Below, in pieces: positions 1 through 17,148 of a DNA stretch of 64,000 bases. Made by a program: the position numbers and the translations under genes. The stretch is from NCBI RefSeq assembly GCF_002812985.1, contig NZ_PGCP01000038.1:1-64000 (forward strand), given 5' to 3'. The notes beneath the pieces were generated by a model that was not told where the DNA came from, made no database searches, and saw only the letters and a list, made by a program, of their open reading frames with translations. The stretch is from Aeromonas lusitana. GTDB taxonomy: Bacteria; Pseudomonadota; Gammaproteobacteria; Enterobacterales; Aeromonadaceae. Each line of letters begins with the position of its first letter. Positions within the stretch are counted from its first letter, which is position 1.

Positions 1-12
1 TATAAGAGACAG
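1..12 (+). other. Residual Tn5/Nextera mosaic-end sequence at contig edge
   Basis: The first 12 bases, TATAAGAGACAG, are identical to the last 12 bases of the Tn5 mosaic end used in Nextera libraries (AGATGTGTATAAGAGACAG). They lie exactly at the window edge and directly before rRNA-operon spacer, where short-read assemblies commonly break. I read them as untrimmed adapter, not genomic sequence. Confidence 0.8.
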
Positions 13-140
13 CCATACAACACCCAAGAAGTGTTCTGGGCCTTGTAGCAAGTGCATGAACTACTTACAAATTCAGTGATAGCGACCCACCTTACCGGTG
101 ACAGTCGTTATTCACGTCAGCTTTCCGAGATTGAAGAATT
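13..140 (+). other. 23S-5S rRNA internal spacer
   Basis: This is non-coding sequence immediately upstream of a 5S rRNA gene. No 23S core sequence is recognisable in it, so the 23S gene should end just before the contig edge. Processing of the rRNA precursor takes place in this type of spacer. The assignment rests on position rather than on a remembered sequence. Confidence 0.6.
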
Positions 141-258
141 TGCCTGGCGGCCATAGCGCCGTGGAACCACCTGATCCCATGCCGAACTCAGAAGTGAAAC
201 GCGGTAGCGCCGATGGTAGTGTGGCATTCGCCATGCGAGAGTAGGACACTGTCAGGCA
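141..258 (+). rRNA. rrf: 5S ribosomal RNA
   Basis: The sequence follows the gammaproteobacterial 5S consensus closely: a 5' TGCCTGGCGG, the internal CCATGCCGAACTCAGAAGTG box, and a 3' GTCAGGCA that pairs with the 5' end to form helix I. The gene is about 118 nt. It is the last gene of an rrn operon whose upstream part lies outside the window. Confidence 0.95.
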
Positions 259-270
259 CCTATTTAGAAG

Positions 271-297
271 AGGCCTCCCATTCGGGAGGCCTTTTTG
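271..297 (+). terminator. Rho-independent terminator of the rrn operon
   Basis: A 9-bp perfect stem (AGGCCTCCC / GGGAGGCCT) with an ATTC loop is followed by five T residues. It lies 12 bases after the 5S gene. Confidence 0.93.
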
Positions 298-328
298 CTT
301 TGGAGTTTTGCCATCTATCACGGCTTAT

Positions 329-1384
<1,056 letters not shown>

Positions 1385-1402
1385 ACATCTCACTCTTTAT
1401 CT

Positions 1403-1422
1403 GCGCCATTGTCTGATGGCGC
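1403..1422 (+). terminator. Hairpin after ebgR, possible weak terminator
   Basis: A 7-bp perfect stem (GCGCCAT / ATGGCGC) is followed by GGCCTTTCCTC, so only a weak U-rich tail. It may partly separate ebgR from ebgA transcription. The rest of the 314-base ebgR-ebgA gap is AT-richer, promoter-like sequence. Confidence 0.4.
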
Positions 1423-1634
1423 GGCCTTTCCTCTACCCTCTTTATCGCTTCCTCCTGTCAGAATAAAACATAACTCATTGTAATACAGCTATATTTACTC
1501 CATATCATTCTCTGTTTATCAACATCTGTGCCAGCAAGAGAGGGCTATCGATCTTTTCGCCTCGACTTCTGATCTTGCTCACAGATCGGGCTGGCTTGTG
1601 TGATGAGGTTAAAAGTTTACCGATCATTATCTGA

Positions 1635-5221
<3,587 letters not shown>

Positions 5222-5301
5222 TCCGCCGCTTCTGTACTGATAAAAGCCGGAAGGGGCGGAGCTCACCCTACAACTCAAGCCCCGCCCTTTCGCAGAGATA
5301 A

Positions 5302-6768
<1,467 letters not shown>

Positions 6769-6798
6769 GCAAGGCCCGAGTGGTCAAACACGTTAAAC

Positions 6799-6818
6799 CG
6801 GGTGGCTGCGGCCACCCG
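6799..6818 (+). terminator. Hairpin after ygjI
   Basis: A perfect 8-bp stem (CGGGTGGC / GCCACCCG) with a TGCG loop, without a T-run. It resembles the hairpin after the second transporter (8812-8839). It could be an mRNA 3'-end or processing hairpin rather than a full terminator. Confidence 0.4.
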
Positions 6819-6821
6819 TGA

Positions 6822-7190
<369 letters not shown>

Positions 7191-7314
7191 TGGTCGATAG
7201 TGCACATCTCTGCCAGGCGGACCAGGACGGCCCGCTTGGCCATAACAAGAAATAAAAGAGTCCGGCCATCAGGTCAGGACGACACACAGTCAGAGTCAAC
7301 GCGCCCGCTGGTGA

Positions 7315-8790
<1,476 letters not shown>

Positions 8791-8811
8791 CGACATCACG
8801 GCTTTTTGTGC

Positions 8812-8839
8812 AACGGGTGGCTCAAGCCACCCGTTTTTT
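8812..8839 (+). terminator. Rho-independent terminator
   Basis: An 11-bp stem (ACGGGTGGCT pairing with AGCCACCCGT, extendable by one A-T pair) is followed by six T residues. It ends the ygjH-transporter transcript. Confidence 0.92.
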
Positions 8840-9072
8840 AGGCTTTTTTAGCCGTGGAGCTCGGTTTATTGTTCAATTTCAGACCAGCATGGCAAGTAAA
8901 CGTTTAATTTTCTTAAACGCCTTTGGACATAGCTCAACTTTGCAGCACCCAATTCTCGGGGTAAGCTGGGGATTCGTTGCAACGGGAGCTCTCAAACAGC
9001 TCCTGTTGTCTTTCCTGTCGTCCCCTCCCGAACACCTCGGCGGCGCGGGACGCGCTTTCCTGGAGACTCGTC

Positions 9073-10044
9073 GTGCGTCTAGATCCCTTTACCTGTGTGC
9101 TGATCCTGGTGGTCACCCTGGCCTCCCTCTTCCCCTGCGAGGGGCAGGTCGCCGTCTGGTTCGGTCTGTTGACCAAGCTGGCGGTGGCGCTCTTGTTCTT
9201 CATGCACGGCGCCAAGCTGTCGCGCCAGAACCTGCTGGCGGGGCTCGGCCACTGGCGGCTGCACCTGGTGGTCATGCTCAGCACCTTCGTGCTGTTCCCG
9301 CTGCTGGGGCTCTTGCTCACCCCCTTCGTGCCCCACTGGCTGAGTCCGGCCATCTACCTCGGTTTCTTGTATCTGTGCGCCCTGCCCGCCACCGTGCAGT
9401 CGGCCATCGCCTTCACCTCCCTGGCCGGTGGCAATGTGTCGGCGGCGGTGTGCAGCGCCTCGGCCTCCAGCATACTCGGCATCTTCCTCTCCCCCGTGCT
9501 GGTGGGGCTGATGATCAATGTGCAGGGGGAGGGCATCGACACCTGGCACTCCATCCAGTCCATCATGGTGCAGCTGATGCTGCCGTTCGTGGTGGGTCAC
9601 CTGTCCCGACCCCTCATCGGCCGCTGGGTCGATGCCCACAGGCCGCTCATCGGCAAGCTGGATCAGAGCTCCATCCTGCTGGTGGTTTATGTGGCCTTCA
9701 GCGAGGCTGTGGTGCAGGGGATCTGGCATCAGGTGGGCTGGTATGACCTGGCCAGTATAGTGCTGCTGAGCTGCGTGCTGCTGGCACTGGTGCTGGGCTG
9801 GAACGTCTGGATCAGCCGCCGGCTCGGGTTCAACCGGGCGGACGAGATCACCATCGTCTTCTGCGGCTCCAAGAAGAGCCTGGCCAACGGGGTGCCCATG
9901 GCGAACGTCATGTTCCCCGCCGCCAGCGTCGGTGTCATGGTGCTGCCGCTGATGATCTTCCACCAGATCCAGCTGATGGTGTGCGCCGTGCTGGCCCGCC
10001 GTTATCACGAGGGGACAACTCAGGCCTCCACTCAGGAGGGATGA
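9073..10044 (+). CDS. yfeH: Bile acid:sodium symporter-like transporter (YfeH family)
   Basis: A 323-residue integral membrane protein with about 9-10 hydrophobic segments, of the SBF-like/YfeH branch of the bile acid:sodium symporter superfamily. The family-typical stretches LYLCALPATVQSAIAFTSLA (about residues 97-116) and FCGSKKSLANGVPMA (about 264-278) are present. The GTG at 9073 was taken as the start because TGGAG lies just upstream and the length then matches E. coli YfeH; an upstream in-frame ATG at 8977 would add 32 non-hydrophobic residues unlike the family. The substrate of YfeH proteins is not known. It is monocistronic, between two terminators. Confidence 0.85.
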   Translation: MRLDPFTCVLILVVTLASLFPCEGQVAVWFGLLTKLAVALLFFMHGAKLSRQNLLAGLGHWRLHLVVMLSTFVLFPLLGLLLTPFVPHWLSPAIYLGFLYLCALPATVQSAIAFTSLAGGNVSAAVCSASASSILGIFLSPVLVGLMINVQGEGIDTWHSIQSIMVQLMLPFVVGHLSRPLIGRWVDAHRPLIGKLDQSSILLVVYVAFSEAVVQGIWHQVGWYDLASIVLLSCVLLALVLGWNVWISRRLGFNRADEITIVFCGSKKSLANGVPMANVMFPAASVGVMVLPLMIFHQIQLMVCAVLARRYHEGTTQASTQEG

Positions 10045-10100
10045 GGCGCCCAGCGAGGTGACAAGAGGGCTGCGTGGACAAGAGATAAACGCGGATAAAA

Positions 10101-10132
10101 GAGAGGGAGGCCAGTGCCTCCCTCTCTTTTTT
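10101..10132. terminator. Bidirectional terminator between yfeH and ovoA
   Basis: An 11-bp stem (GAGAGGGAGGC / GCCTCCCTCTC) has A residues on one side and six T residues on the other. It can serve the converging yfeH and ovoA transcripts. Confidence 0.9.
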
Positions 10133-10144
10133 GTTGCATCCGCC

Positions 10145-12295
10145 TCAGCGTTTGCGCCAGACGGTGAGCTGGGCCAGGGTGTGCTGGTACTTGCGGGCGG
10201 TCTCACGGATGACGAAGGGCACATCCCGCGGCGGGCACAGCTCCTCGAATTCTGCCGCCAGCAGCCGCTGCAGCGCCTGATGGGTTGAGAGCGCCTCGCC
10301 GTTTTCCCGGATGCCGCCGAGCCAGTTCGCCTTGGGGGTGTAGTCCGTCAGCCAAGTGTAGGGGCTGGTGAGCAGCAGCAGGCCACCGCTGCGCAGGCGC
10401 GGGGCAATGTCACGCAGGAAGCGGGCGGGTTCGCGCAATCTATCAATGAGATTGGAGGCGAGCACCAGATCGTAGTGGTCGTACTTGGGTTTGAGGTTGC
10501 AGGCATCTCCCTGGCTGAAGTGGATGCGATCGGCCTGCGCACTGCCCAGATCGTGGGCGGAGAGGCGAGCCTCGCAATACTCCACCAGATCCCCCTCCAC
10601 CGGCATGGCGTAGCGGAAGCTGTCCTGCTTGGCCAGGGCCAGCGCCACGTCGATGAAGCGGGCCGAGTAGTCGACCCCGTCCACGTGCTGGAAGTGGCGG
10701 GCCAGCTCGAAGCTGGCACGGCCGGTGGCGCAGCCGATGTCCAGCGCCCGCTGGTGGTTGCCGCACAGTTCGCCGGCAAGATCAGCCAGCGTCTTGGCGT
10801 AGTTCGCCACCCCGAAGTGGGTCGGACCGTACTGGAAGTCGAGATACTGGGCGACCAGCGTGTCGGTTTCGTAAGGGTTCACAATGATGGGTTCCTGATA
10901 GCGGGAGACCAGATAGCGGAAGCCCGCATGCTGGAAGAAGTGGCGGCGAAAGGCGTAGCGAGACGACTTGAGTGCCTCGTTGCCCGTGCTTACCCAGCTG
11001 CCCCCCTTGATCAGGCTGTGCTTGCCATCGAAGGTGGGGGTGGAGAAGTCGTCGTAGAGGGGGTGTACCTTGAAACCGTCGAAGCCGTCGATGGCGGTGC
11101 TGGTCCACTGCCAGACGTTGCCCACCAGATCGAAGAAGCCGGCCTGGGGGCAGGCATCGACCGGGCAGGGGGAGGCGAAGCGGGCCAGGTTGATATTACC
11201 CGGGGCCTCCAGCCAGTCCGGCTGATCCCCCGCCAGTTGCTCCCGCAGCAGCTGCCATTCGGCCTCGCTCGGCAGCTGGACGGACAGCCCGGTCTGGGCC
11301 GATTTCCAGCGGCAGAAGGCGGCGGCCTCCAGCTGGTTCACCTCGGCGGGCCAGTCCCAGGGCATGGGGATCTGCTCCGTCATCAACCTCAGTTGCAACT
11401 GTTCGGGTTCGCTGGGATCGCCGACCCAGAAGCTCGGCATCCGCGCGCCGGCGAACTGGCGCCAGCCCCAGCCCTCATCGTCCCACCAGGCCTGCTGCCG
11501 GTAGCCACCTGCCTGCACGAACTCGAGGTACTCGGCATTGCTCACCAGCATGCGGCTTGCCTGGAAGGGGGCCAGCTCTATGTGACGCTCGCCGTATTCG
11601 TTGTCCCAGCCATAGGTGGCGTCCCGCTTGCCGAGGCGTACTCGCCCGCCTGCCACCGGCAGCAGGGCGTTGACGGGCGCCTCGTCTCGCTGGTGGCTGC
11701 GCTCTTCGCAGATCGGCCAGTGAGCTTGGGGGCGCACCCAGGCCAGGGGCAACTGGCGGATCAGCACGCTGGAGGTCTCGAGGTGGATGCGCTCGTGCTC
11801 TATGCCCATCAGGATGACCCAGGCCGGGCTCTGCCACTGGATGGGCAGAGTCAGGGGCATGCGCTCGATAAAGTCAGTCACCAGGGCACGCACCTTGGTT
11901 CGATAGGCACGCAGTTCGGCGACGCTGGGCCAGTCGTAGTGGGTGTCGTCCAGATCGTCCCAGCTCATCTCGTCCACGCCGATGGCCACCATGGCCTCTA
12001 TGCGTGGATCGAGGCGAGCCTCGATAAGGCGGGCCGCCAGCAGCTTGTTGATGAAGAAGGCGGCGGTGTGACCGTAGTAGAAGATGAGCGGGTGGCGCAA
12101 CGAGATGGCCTTGTTGAACCAGGCGCGTTCATCGGCCAGACAGTCGAACAGGGAGTCATAGAGCGCGAAGGTCTGGCTGAAGTAGGCGAGCAGCTCGCGC
12201 CGCTTCTGCTCGGGATCCTCACCGGTCAGCAGCGGGGTGCGGGTCGGCGCTGGCAGGCCGTCGATGGCGGCAAGGGGGTGGCTGGCTTGGGTCAC
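10145..12295 (-). CDS. ovoA: 5-histidylcysteine sulfoxide synthase / 5-thiohistidine N-methyltransferase OvoA
   Basis: A 716-residue three-part enzyme of ovothiol biosynthesis. The DinB_2-like N-terminal domain (about 20-180) carries the non-heme iron motif HERIHLE (H167, H171, E173) and an upstream RHPLIFYYGH. An FGE-sulfatase fold follows (about 200-480, with LVGNVWQWT and SLIKGGSW). A SAM methyltransferase forms the C-terminus (LDIGCATGRASFE near 517). OvoA joins cysteine sulfur to histidine C5 using oxygen, and the C-terminal domain N-methylates the product. The GTG at 12295 follows AAAAGGAGT; the in-frame TTG upstream has no Shine-Dalgarno. No OvoB-type PLP sulfoxide lyase is seen in the window. 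Having both domains separates it from EgtB. Confidence 0.92.
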   Translation of the reverse strand: MTQASHPLAAIDGLPAPTRTPLLTGEDPEQKRRELLAYFSQTFALYDSLFDCLADERAWFNKAISLRHPLIFYYGHTAAFFINKLLAARLIEARLDPRIEAMVAIGVDEMSWDDLDDTHYDWPSVAELRAYRTKVRALVTDFIERMPLTLPIQWQSPAWVILMGIEHERIHLETSSVLIRQLPLAWVRPQAHWPICEERSHQRDEAPVNALLPVAGGRVRLGKRDATYGWDNEYGERHIELAPFQASRMLVSNAEYLEFVQAGGYRQQAWWDDEGWGWRQFAGARMPSFWVGDPSEPEQLQLRLMTEQIPMPWDWPAEVNQLEAAAFCRWKSAQTGLSVQLPSEAEWQLLREQLAGDQPDWLEAPGNINLARFASPCPVDACPQAGFFDLVGNVWQWTSTAIDGFDGFKVHPLYDDFSTPTFDGKHSLIKGGSWVSTGNEALKSSRYAFRRHFFQHAGFRYLVSRYQEPIIVNPYETDTLVAQYLDFQYGPTHFGVANYAKTLADLAGELCGNHQRALDIGCATGRASFELARHFQHVDGVDYSARFIDVALALAKQDSFRYAMPVEGDLVEYCEARLSAHDLGSAQADRIHFSQGDACNLKPKYDHYDLVLASNLIDRLREPARFLRDIAPRLRSGGLLLLTSPYTWLTDYTPKANWLGGIRENGEALSTHQALQRLLAAEFEELCPPRDVPFVIRETARKYQHTLAQLTVWRKR

Positions 12296-12622
12296 GCTCT
12301 GACTCCTTTTGGGCAGTGAAGACGGACTGGGTGCGCGGATGCACAAAGTATCACTATTGGCTCAACAGACCGGCGCGACAACAAAAAACTGTCGGCGCCT
12401 GTCGTCATGGCGGAGGCTCGCCGGGCCGGGTAATCCCCATTCGGGTATGGTCAGTTTTACCACTATATAGTCAGAATGGCGCCTTACAGCCTGATGACAC
12501 AGGCAATAAAAAGAGTAAAACCCATAAAAATCATGTGATTGAGCTTATGGCACGAGGATTGCCATCTTGATTCCCGGATGAGTACAAACAGGCCGGACAG
12601 GGCCATCAACAAGGAGAGAGAA
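12296..12622. promoter_or_regulatory. Divergent promoter region between ovoA and the GIN-domain lipoprotein gene
   Basis: This 327-base non-coding gap separates two divergent genes, so it must hold promoters for both. It contains a TATAGT-type -10 candidate near 12465-12475 and AT-rich sequence from 12500 to 12550. No recognisable operator or RNA gene was seen. Confidence 0.45.
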
Positions 12623-13345
12623 ATGAAGTGGATGCTGGGATTGATGCTGGCCCTTGGGCTCGGTGGCTGCAACAAGCTGGATTACATCCAGGTGAGCGGT
12701 GACGGCACCGTCATCGAGCAGCGCCATCCCCTGGGTCAGCAGGTGACCCGGGTGCTGGCCGGGGTGCCCGCCAATATCCATCTGGTGGTCGGAGAAGAGA
12801 GGGGCATCTTGATCCGTGGGCAGGAGAAGCCGCTGCCCTATCTGGTGCTGACCGAGCGAGACGACAAGCTGGAGCTGGAGGTCAAGGATGGCTACCGGCT
12901 GGAGTCTCCCGAGCCCATCGACATCACCATCACCTTGCCCAAGGTGGAAGAGCTGGCGCTGGCGGGTCTGGCTCGCGGCGATCTGAGCGGTTTTTCGGGG
13001 GATAAGCTGGTGCTGTCGGTGGCAGGTCTGGGGGACATAGTCGCCAGCCAGCTGGCGCTGGATCGACTGGAGGGCAACATCGCCGGTGCGGGTAGCCTGG
13101 ATCTGGGGAGCGGTTCGGCCAGAGAGGTCGAGCTGAATATCGCCGGTGCCGGCGGCGTGTCGGGCGCTGAGTTCAAGGGAGAGAAGGTCGAGGTCAATAT
13201 CGCGGGCAGCGGCGACGTGGAGGTGAATGCCAGTGAGTTGCTGAAGGTCGGCATCGCCGGCTCCGGCTCGGTCAATTATTGGGGCGATCCCCGACTGGAG
13301 AGCGAGATCGCCGGATCCGGTGCCATCTCCCGGGTCGGAAGCTAA
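12623..13345 (+). CDS. GIN-domain (DUF2807) lipoprotein
   Basis: A 240-residue exported lipoprotein. The signal peptide MKWMLGLMLALGLGG is followed by Cys16, the lipobox cysteine. The mature part is a DUF2807/GIN head domain: a beta-helix-like repeat in which IAG(A/S)G recurs about every 20 residues (near 152, 172, 192, 211 and 230). Such proteins are predicted envelope-associated beta-solenoids of unknown role. The ATG at 12623 follows AAGGAGAGAG and gives a clean signal peptide; an earlier in-frame start would disrupt it. Divergent from ovoA. Aspartate after the lipid Cys is absent (Asn is at +2), so outer-membrane sorting is likely. Confidence 0.8.
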   Translation: MKWMLGLMLALGLGGCNKLDYIQVSGDGTVIEQRHPLGQQVTRVLAGVPANIHLVVGEERGILIRGQEKPLPYLVLTERDDKLELEVKDGYRLESPEPIDITITLPKVEELALAGLARGDLSGFSGDKLVLSVAGLGDIVASQLALDRLEGNIAGAGSLDLGSGSAREVELNIAGAGGVSGAEFKGEKVEVNIAGSGDVEVNASELLKVGIAGSGSVNYWGDPRLESEIAGSGAISRVGS

Positions 13346-13370
13346 GTCTCCGGCTCGATTCCCAGTCAAA

Positions 13371-13396
13371 AAAACAGGCCCAGCAGGGCCTGTTTT
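13371..13396. terminator. Bidirectional terminator
   Basis: The stem AAAACAGGCC / GGCCTGTTTT, with A-rich and T-rich flanks, lies between the converging lipoprotein gene and the formaldehyde-detoxification operon. Confidence 0.9.
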
Positions 13397-13422
13397 GTTA
13401 TCCCTCGTCCCGGGGCTTTCTC

Positions 13423-13929
13423 TCAGGCGAGAGGCAGGTTGATGCGCAGATCCGCATTCAGGCGCATCAGCAGCCACTGCATGCCGGCCAGGTGCTGGTG
13501 GTCGTGGCTGACCAGCAGGCGCACCAGACCGTCCAGCGTCACCTCTCCATAGTTGCCATAGTGGGCTCGCCGTTCCCATGCCGAGGCAGGCAGCTCCCTT
13601 AGCCAGGCGACTGTCTCGGCGCGGGCGGCGCGAAAGCGGGCCAGCTGGGTGGCGGGATCCTGATGGCGATAATCGTTATCCAGCGCCAGCTGATAGCCAT
13701 CGAGGGAAACGAGCTCGGGCAGGCTCTCCGTCAGGGTGCGCTGAAAGCGGACCCGGTAACCCAGCACTTCGATGTCCAGCAGATGGCAGAGGTGACCCTG
13801 GGCGCTGAAGCGCTCGGAGGGGATGCCGGCCCAGTTGGCGGGCTCCCAGTTCAGATGATCGGCGGGTACCTGTGCCAGCAGTTGTTCGAACTGATCCGGC
13901 ATGGCTTGCAGGCTGGTGAAGAGATGCAT
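13423..13929 (-). CDS. DinB-fold (ClbS/DinB-like) putative metal-dependent protein
   Basis: A 168-residue four-helix DinB-superfamily protein. Candidate metal-ligand histidines are in QGHLCHLLDIE (about 44-54) and SHDHQHLAGMQ (about 143-153). The family includes bacillithiol/mycothiol transferases and damage-inducible proteins; the exact reaction here is unknown. The ATG at 13929 follows GGGAGACAAGG and is preferred over an upstream in-frame start that adds a low-complexity, basic leader. It is the last gene of the operon with fghA and adhC, about 100 bases after fghA, so a thiol- or aldehyde-related role is a reasonable but unproven inference. Confidence 0.75.
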   Translation of the reverse strand: MHLFTSLQAMPDQFEQLLAQVPADHLNWEPANWAGIPSERFSAQGHLCHLLDIEVLGYRVRFQRTLTESLPELVSLDGYQLALDNDYRHQDPATQLARFRAARAETVAWLRELPASAWERRAHYGNYGEVTLDGLVRLLVSHDHQHLAGMQWLLMRLNADLRINLPLA

Positions 13930-14028
13930 CCTTGTCTCCCGTTCCTTGGGTGAAGCGGATCGCCACCGGCTGGCGGCGATCCGCGTATATGTGCCTCTCC
14001 GACCATGGCGGGCCGGAGAGGGCACTGG

Positions 14029-14871
14029 CTAGTCGCCGAGGTGGCGAGCGTGGAAGCGCAGGTGCGCTTCGATGAAGCTCGCCACGAAGTAGTAGCTGTG
14101 GTCGTACCCGGCGTGACGGTTGAGCTCCAGCGGCCAGGCCTTGGCGGCGGCGACCTCATCCAGGGCGTCGATACCGAGCTGCTCGGCGAGGAAGGGATCG
14201 TCCAGTCCCACATCCACCCGGGTCGGCAGCGGTTGGCCGTCGTGGTGGCGCAGCAACTGGCAGGCATCCCACTCCTGCCACAGCAATGGGTTGTTGCCGA
14301 GGTAGGCACCGAGCGCCTTCTGGCCCCAGGGGCAGCGGCTCGGGTGGCTGATGGGACTGAAGGCCGACACTGAACGGTAGCGACCGGGTTCCCGCAGCGC
14401 CGCGATCAGGGCCCCATGCCCTCCCATGGAGTGGCCGCTGATGGCGCGCCGGGTCGAGACCGGGAAGTGGGTCTCGATGAGCTCGGGCAGCTCCCGGGTG
14501 ACGTAGTCATACATCTGGTAGTGATCGCGCCAGGGGTGCTGGGTGGCGTTGACGTAAAAACCGGCCCCCATGCCGAGATCGTAGCCGGGATCGTCCGCCA
14601 CACCTTCCCCGCGGGGGCTGGTATCCGGCGCCACCAGAGCGATGCCGAGCTCGGCGGCGATGCGCTGGGCTCCCGCCTTTTGCATGAAGTTTTCATCGGT
14701 GCAGGTGAGGCCGGAGAGCCAGTAGAGCACGGGTACCTTCTGGCCGGTGAGGGCCTGGGGCGGCAGGTAGATGGCGAAACGCATCTCGCACCCGAGCACG
14801 CTGGAGGGGTGGCGATACTGCTTGTGCCAGCCATCGAAGCTCTTGTTGCTGCTGATGATGTCCAGATTCAT
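14029..14871 (-). CDS. fghA: S-formylglutathione hydrolase
   Basis: A 280-residue alpha/beta hydrolase that cleaves S-formylglutathione to formate and glutathione. The nucleophile Ser148 is in GHSMGGHG, and the esterase D family stretches [20 protein letters not shown] (about 49-68) and APDTSPRGE (about 81-89) are present. It lies 46 bases after adhC on the same strand, so the two consecutive enzymes of glutathione-dependent formaldehyde oxidation are co-transcribed. Length is typical for FrmB/YeiG/FghA proteins. Confidence 0.95.
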   Translation of the reverse strand: MNLDIISSNKSFDGWHKQYRHPSSVLGCEMRFAIYLPPQALTGQKVPVLYWLSGLTCTDENFMQKAGAQRIAAELGIALVAPDTSPRGEGVADDPGYDLGMGAGFYVNATQHPWRDHYQMYDYVTRELPELIETHFPVSTRRAISGHSMGGHGALIAALREPGRYRSVSAFSPISHPSRCPWGQKALGAYLGNNPLLWQEWDACQLLRHHDGQPLPTRVDVGLDDPFLAEQLGIDALDEVAAAKAWPLELNRHAGYDHSYYFVASFIEAHLRFHARHLGD

Positions 14872-14917
14872 CGACGAACTCCTCAGCCCCGCCAGCGGTT
14901 GGCGGGGCTGTCATGAC

Positions 14918-16093
<1,176 letters not shown>

Positions 16094-16111
16094 TCAGTGT
16101 AGTTTCCCGCC

Positions 16112-16143
16112 GATTTGGTGATAATAAGGCGAAATATCAAATC
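16112..16143. promoter_or_regulatory. Interrupted dyad between adhC and its divergent LysR gene
   Basis: GATTTGGTGATA (16112-16123) and TATCAAATC (16135-16143) form an imperfect inverted repeat centred in the 118-base divergent gap. LysR regulators usually bind such dyads between themselves and their target. Candidate site only. Confidence 0.45.
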
Positions 16144-16163
16144 ACTTTTACAGATAGGTAATA

Positions 16164-17069
16164 ATGTTCGGCTGGGAGGGGATCTGCGAGTTTGTCAGCG
16201 TTGCGGAGCAGGGGGGCTTTACCCCGGCGGCGCGCAAGCTGGGAGTGTCGGTGGCCCAGGTCAGCCGGCAGGTGGCGCAGCTGGAAGACAGGCTGCAGGC
16301 CAAGCTGCTGCTGCGCACCACCCGTCAGGTGCGGCTCACTGAGCTCGGCGAGATCTATTTCCGTCACTGCCGACAACTGCTGGACAACCTGTATGAGGCC
16401 GAGCTGGCCCTGGGTCGCCATCAGGCGGTGCCGCAAGGCTCCTTGCGCATCACGGCCCCCGTCTCCTACGGCGAGAGCCGCATCGCCCCCCTGGTGAACG
16501 ACTTCATGGTGCGCTTCCCCCAGCTGGAGGTGACCCTCAACCTCACCAACCAGCTGCTGGATCTGGTGCACGAGGGGTTCGATCTCGCCATCCGGCTCGG
16601 CCATCTCAAGGATTCGACTCTGGTGGCGCGCAAGCTGGCCAAGCGGGTGCCCTATGTGTGCGCCTCACCGGCCTATACCGCCCGCCACGGTATGCCCAAC
16701 AGCCTGTCCGAGCTCTCCCGCCATGCCTGTCTGGTGGGCAACGGTGACGAATGGCATTTCACCCAGGATGGTCGCCCCCACAGCGTGCGGGTGCGCGGCA
16801 TCTTGCAGTGCAACAGCGGCCACGCCCTGCTGGACGCTGCGCTCAAGGGGATCGGCATCATACAGCTGCCGGATTACTACGTGAGCGACCATCTGGCACG
16901 GGGGGATCTTATCGAGCTGCTGCCGGAACTGAGAGCACCGGAGGAGGGGATCTGGGCCCTCTACCCTCACAATCGCCACCTCTCCCCCAAGGTGCGGCTG
17001 CTGGTGGATTATCTCGCCGAGCGGCTCAGCGATCCTGCCCAGCCGGCTCTGGTGCGGCCCATCGGTTAA
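16164..17069 (+). CDS. LysR-family regulator divergent from adhC
   Basis: A 301-residue LysR-type regulator. The helix-turn-helix covers about residues 6-63 (GFTPAARKLGVSVAQVSRQV), followed by a two-lobed effector domain (about 90-295). Its divergent position beside adhC-fghA suggests control of formaldehyde/S-nitrosothiol detoxification; the effector is not readable. The start ATG has only a weak Shine-Dalgarno (AGGT). A bidirectional terminator follows. The DNA-binding part resembles the DsdC/AaeR-like subgroup with short N-termini, but no firm subgroup call is possible. Confidence 0.85.
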   Translation: MFGWEGICEFVSVAEQGGFTPAARKLGVSVAQVSRQVAQLEDRLQAKLLLRTTRQVRLTELGEIYFRHCRQLLDNLYEAELALGRHQAVPQGSLRITAPVSYGESRIAPLVNDFMVRFPQLEVTLNLTNQLLDLVHEGFDLAIRLGHLKDSTLVARKLAKRVPYVCASPAYTARHGMPNSLSELSRHACLVGNGDEWHFTQDGRPHSVRVRGILQCNSGHALLDAALKGIGIIQLPDYYVSDHLARGDLIELLPELRAPEEGIWALYPHNRHLSPKVRLLVDYLAERLSDPAQPALVRPIG

Positions 17070-17095
17070 CTATCAGATGGCAAAACGGCGTCCAT

Positions 17096-17124
17096 AAAAA
17101 AGGCCCACTTGCGTGGGCCTTTTT
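17096..17124. terminator. Bidirectional terminator
   Basis: The stem AAGGCCCAC / GTGGGCCTT with A5 and T5 flanks lies between the converging LysR gene and the ABC importer operon. Confidence 0.93.
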
Positions 17125-17148
17125 GCATTGTTTGCATGGGCGGGAAGC

